Made by a program: the position numbers and the translations under genes. Of a DNA stretch of 64,000 nucleotides, positions 62,889 through 64,000 are shown one piece after another. The stretch spans positions 27,309 to 91,308 of the forward strand of contig QIAM01000086.1 of NCBI GenBank assembly GCA_003225555.1, read 5' to 3'. The notes beneath the pieces are model-generated. The model was given only the letters and a program-made list of their open reading frames with translations, was not told where the DNA came from and ran no database searches. Every line of letters begins with the position of its first letter. Within the stretch, counting starts at the first letter, position 1. The DNA is from Acidobacteriota bacterium. GTDB taxonomy: Bacteria > Acidobacteriota > Terriglobia > Terriglobales > Acidobacteriaceae.

Positions 62889-63060
62889 CTACTCCGACTT
62901 GTCCCATCCCTTTAAGCGCGGCCACCAGCGGCTAACGTTCCGACAATACGCTTCGTACTCAGCGCCAAATTTCCGGCGGAGCGTCGGTTCTTCATACAGG
63001 ATTACGAACAGATGCACGCCAAGAGCAACAAGGCGCCTGAGTCTGGGGCAATGCCCATGA
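62889..63060 (-). pseudogene. C-terminal fragment of isoprenylcysteine methyltransferase-like gene
   Basis: The minus-strand frame encodes LYEEPTLRRKFGAEYEAYCR and WWPRLKGW, the conserved C-terminus of ICMT-like membrane methyltransferases (Glu-Glu-Pro and Phe-Gly-x-Glu-Tyr). The upstream membrane helices are missing, and the frame before is short and unlike the family. It is a truncated remnant between trxC and the Rieske gene. Confidence 0.75.
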
Positions 63061-63100
63061 GTGGATTCGGCACACCCCGTTTCCAAGGGATACCCGAATG

Positions 63101-63982
63101 TCAGTCGTTAGCCGGTGGCTTGCGCACTTCGATCTGACCGCTTCGCACCCGAACCTCCAAGCACGGCTGTCGATGCACGGCTGGGCCGTTAGTCACATGG
63201 CCATCGTCAAGGGCAAATCGAGAGGCGTGATATGGACATTCAATACTGTCACCGACCAATTTACCTTCAGAAAGTGGCCCACTGAAATGCGAGCACGTTT
63301 CTGCCAACGCGAAGATTCTCTGTCCACGACGAACAAGTAGAATTGGCACACCCTCGTACATTGCACGGGTTGGCGTGTTCTCCGCCAATTGTGACTCCGT
63401 AAGGATGGCCACAAAGTGGTCTGGAAATGATTCATCAGCCGTGCGATCAACACCTACTCTCTGCTCATACACCATCTTTCCACCAAGATGAGCAGACAGT
63501 GACATCAGGCCATACCCGAGTGCAGCGGAGACCCGACCACCGGTGCGCGAGTTTCTCTTTCGCAAAAAGAAAGACGTCGCAAAAAGCGCAGTAACACCTA
63601 CGTTCAGCATCCCGTGAATTAGTCCAAGCCGGCGAGCGGGAGGATCAACGTCGGACCAATCAGTGATTCCCGTAAAGGCTGCGCCGGCTGCACCCAAGAG
63701 TCCTACTGCAAGCGACGTATCGGCGGCTAGCGAAAACTCGCGTCTCTTGTGAATCAAATCCAATGCATCAAATATGATTGTGACTGTCCACGCCCCTATA
63801 GGCACATCCGTGAGAACAACATGCAGCGGCTCGCCTAACCAGGTGCCATTCAAGAAGTTCCTGATCTTTTGTGCGCTAGAGCTTCCGTTAGCATAGAGAG
63901 CCTTGTCCAGCAACTTCTGTAGTCTCTCCTCCACGGGTTTGCTTGCCGGTGTTTCCGCTTTATCCGAAGCAAAATCACCCAT
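63101..63982 (-). CDS. DUF2231 membrane domain fused to Rieske [2Fe-2S] protein
   Basis: 293 residues, with AGAGG before the ATG at 63982. The N-terminal half is a DUF2231 four-helix membrane domain with LHVVLTDVPIGAWTVTIIFD and GITDWSDVDPPARRLGLIHG. The C-terminal half (about 190-293) is a Rieske domain: CSHFSGPLSEG gives Cys and His ligands and ECPYHASRFAL the other Cys and His. It may pass electrons to an oxygenase or membrane acceptor. Partners are not in the window. Confidence 0.92.
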   Translation of the reverse strand: MGDFASDKAETPASKPVEERLQKLLDKALYANGSSSAQKIRNFLNGTWLGEPLHVVLTDVPIGAWTVTIIFDALDLIHKRREFSLAADTSLAVGLLGAAGAAFTGITDWSDVDPPARRLGLIHGMLNVGVTALFATSFFLRKRNSRTGGRVSAALGYGLMSLSAHLGGKMVYEQRVGVDRTADESFPDHFVAILTESQLAENTPTRAMYEGVPILLVRRGQRIFALAETCSHFSGPLSEGKLVGDSIECPYHASRFALDDGHVTNGPAVHRQPCLEVRVRSGQIEVRKPPAND

Positions 63983-64000
63983 AATCCTCTGAGGTCCCGT

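Overview
The window is about 58% GC and reads as chromosome from an Acidobacteriota bacterium, probably Terriglobia-like. This assignment is an inference from several traits seen together: a PadR regulator coupled to a permease-prefix membrane protein, a DUF2934 protein, a short lipoprotein with a Tyr-rich start and His/Asp tail, many secreted proteins of no known family, and isolated oxidoreductase genes. Genes are dense on both strands. I see no CRISPR array, rRNA operon, intact IS element or phage module.

Layout. 1-6 kb: the start of a Flp pilin gene cut by the window edge, polytopic membrane proteins including two GT87-like ones, and an FHA-GAF-PP2C phosphatase. 6-10 kb: a GH15 glucoamylase and a secreted protein. 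9.6-22.7 kb: a phosphate and polyphosphate island. It runs pstS, ppk, sixA, then ppx and a CHAD protein on the opposite strand, then pstC-pstA-pstB-phoU and a large phosphoesterase. pstS and pstC each have a matching 11-bp-repeat Pho-box-like site. 22.7-37 kb: GH3 beta-glucosidase, NAD synthetase, a DsbA-like thioredoxin protein, a TPR-secretin, a YmdB-like phosphoesterase, an SDR, an Ntn-type phospholipase B-like hydrolase, DinB, tRNA-Ser(CGA), tadA, an orphan NuoI-like ferredoxin, a Thr/Pro-rich secreted protein and a TMEM175 channel.

37-43 kb: a polyamine locus. Pyruvoyl-dependent arginine decarboxylase, agmatine deiminase and N-carbamoylputrescine amidase give a complete route from arginine to putrescine. 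A deoxyhypusine-synthase-like protein in the same locus could use putrescine as an aminobutyl donor or acceptor. 43-52.7 kb: a small secreted Cys protein, a LysR regulator joined to a POTRA-only protein, an AhpD-like protein, HemQ, the PadR pair, an APC permease and small ORFs. 52.8-61.7 kb: AgaS-like SIS protein, a frameshifted VOC protein, hutU and hutI (histidine degradation), a decayed PIN-domain gene and an M1 aminopeptidase. 61.9-64 kb: tRNA-Phe(GAA), a 413-bp less GC-rich non-coding stretch with a partial copy of the tRNA, a TrxC-like thioredoxin, a truncated methyltransferase and a DUF2231-Rieske protein. This end looks like a genomic-island boundary.

The best candidates for closer study are the polyamine locus with its unusual DHS-like enzyme, the Pho-box-flanked polyphosphate module, and the tRNA-Phe junction.
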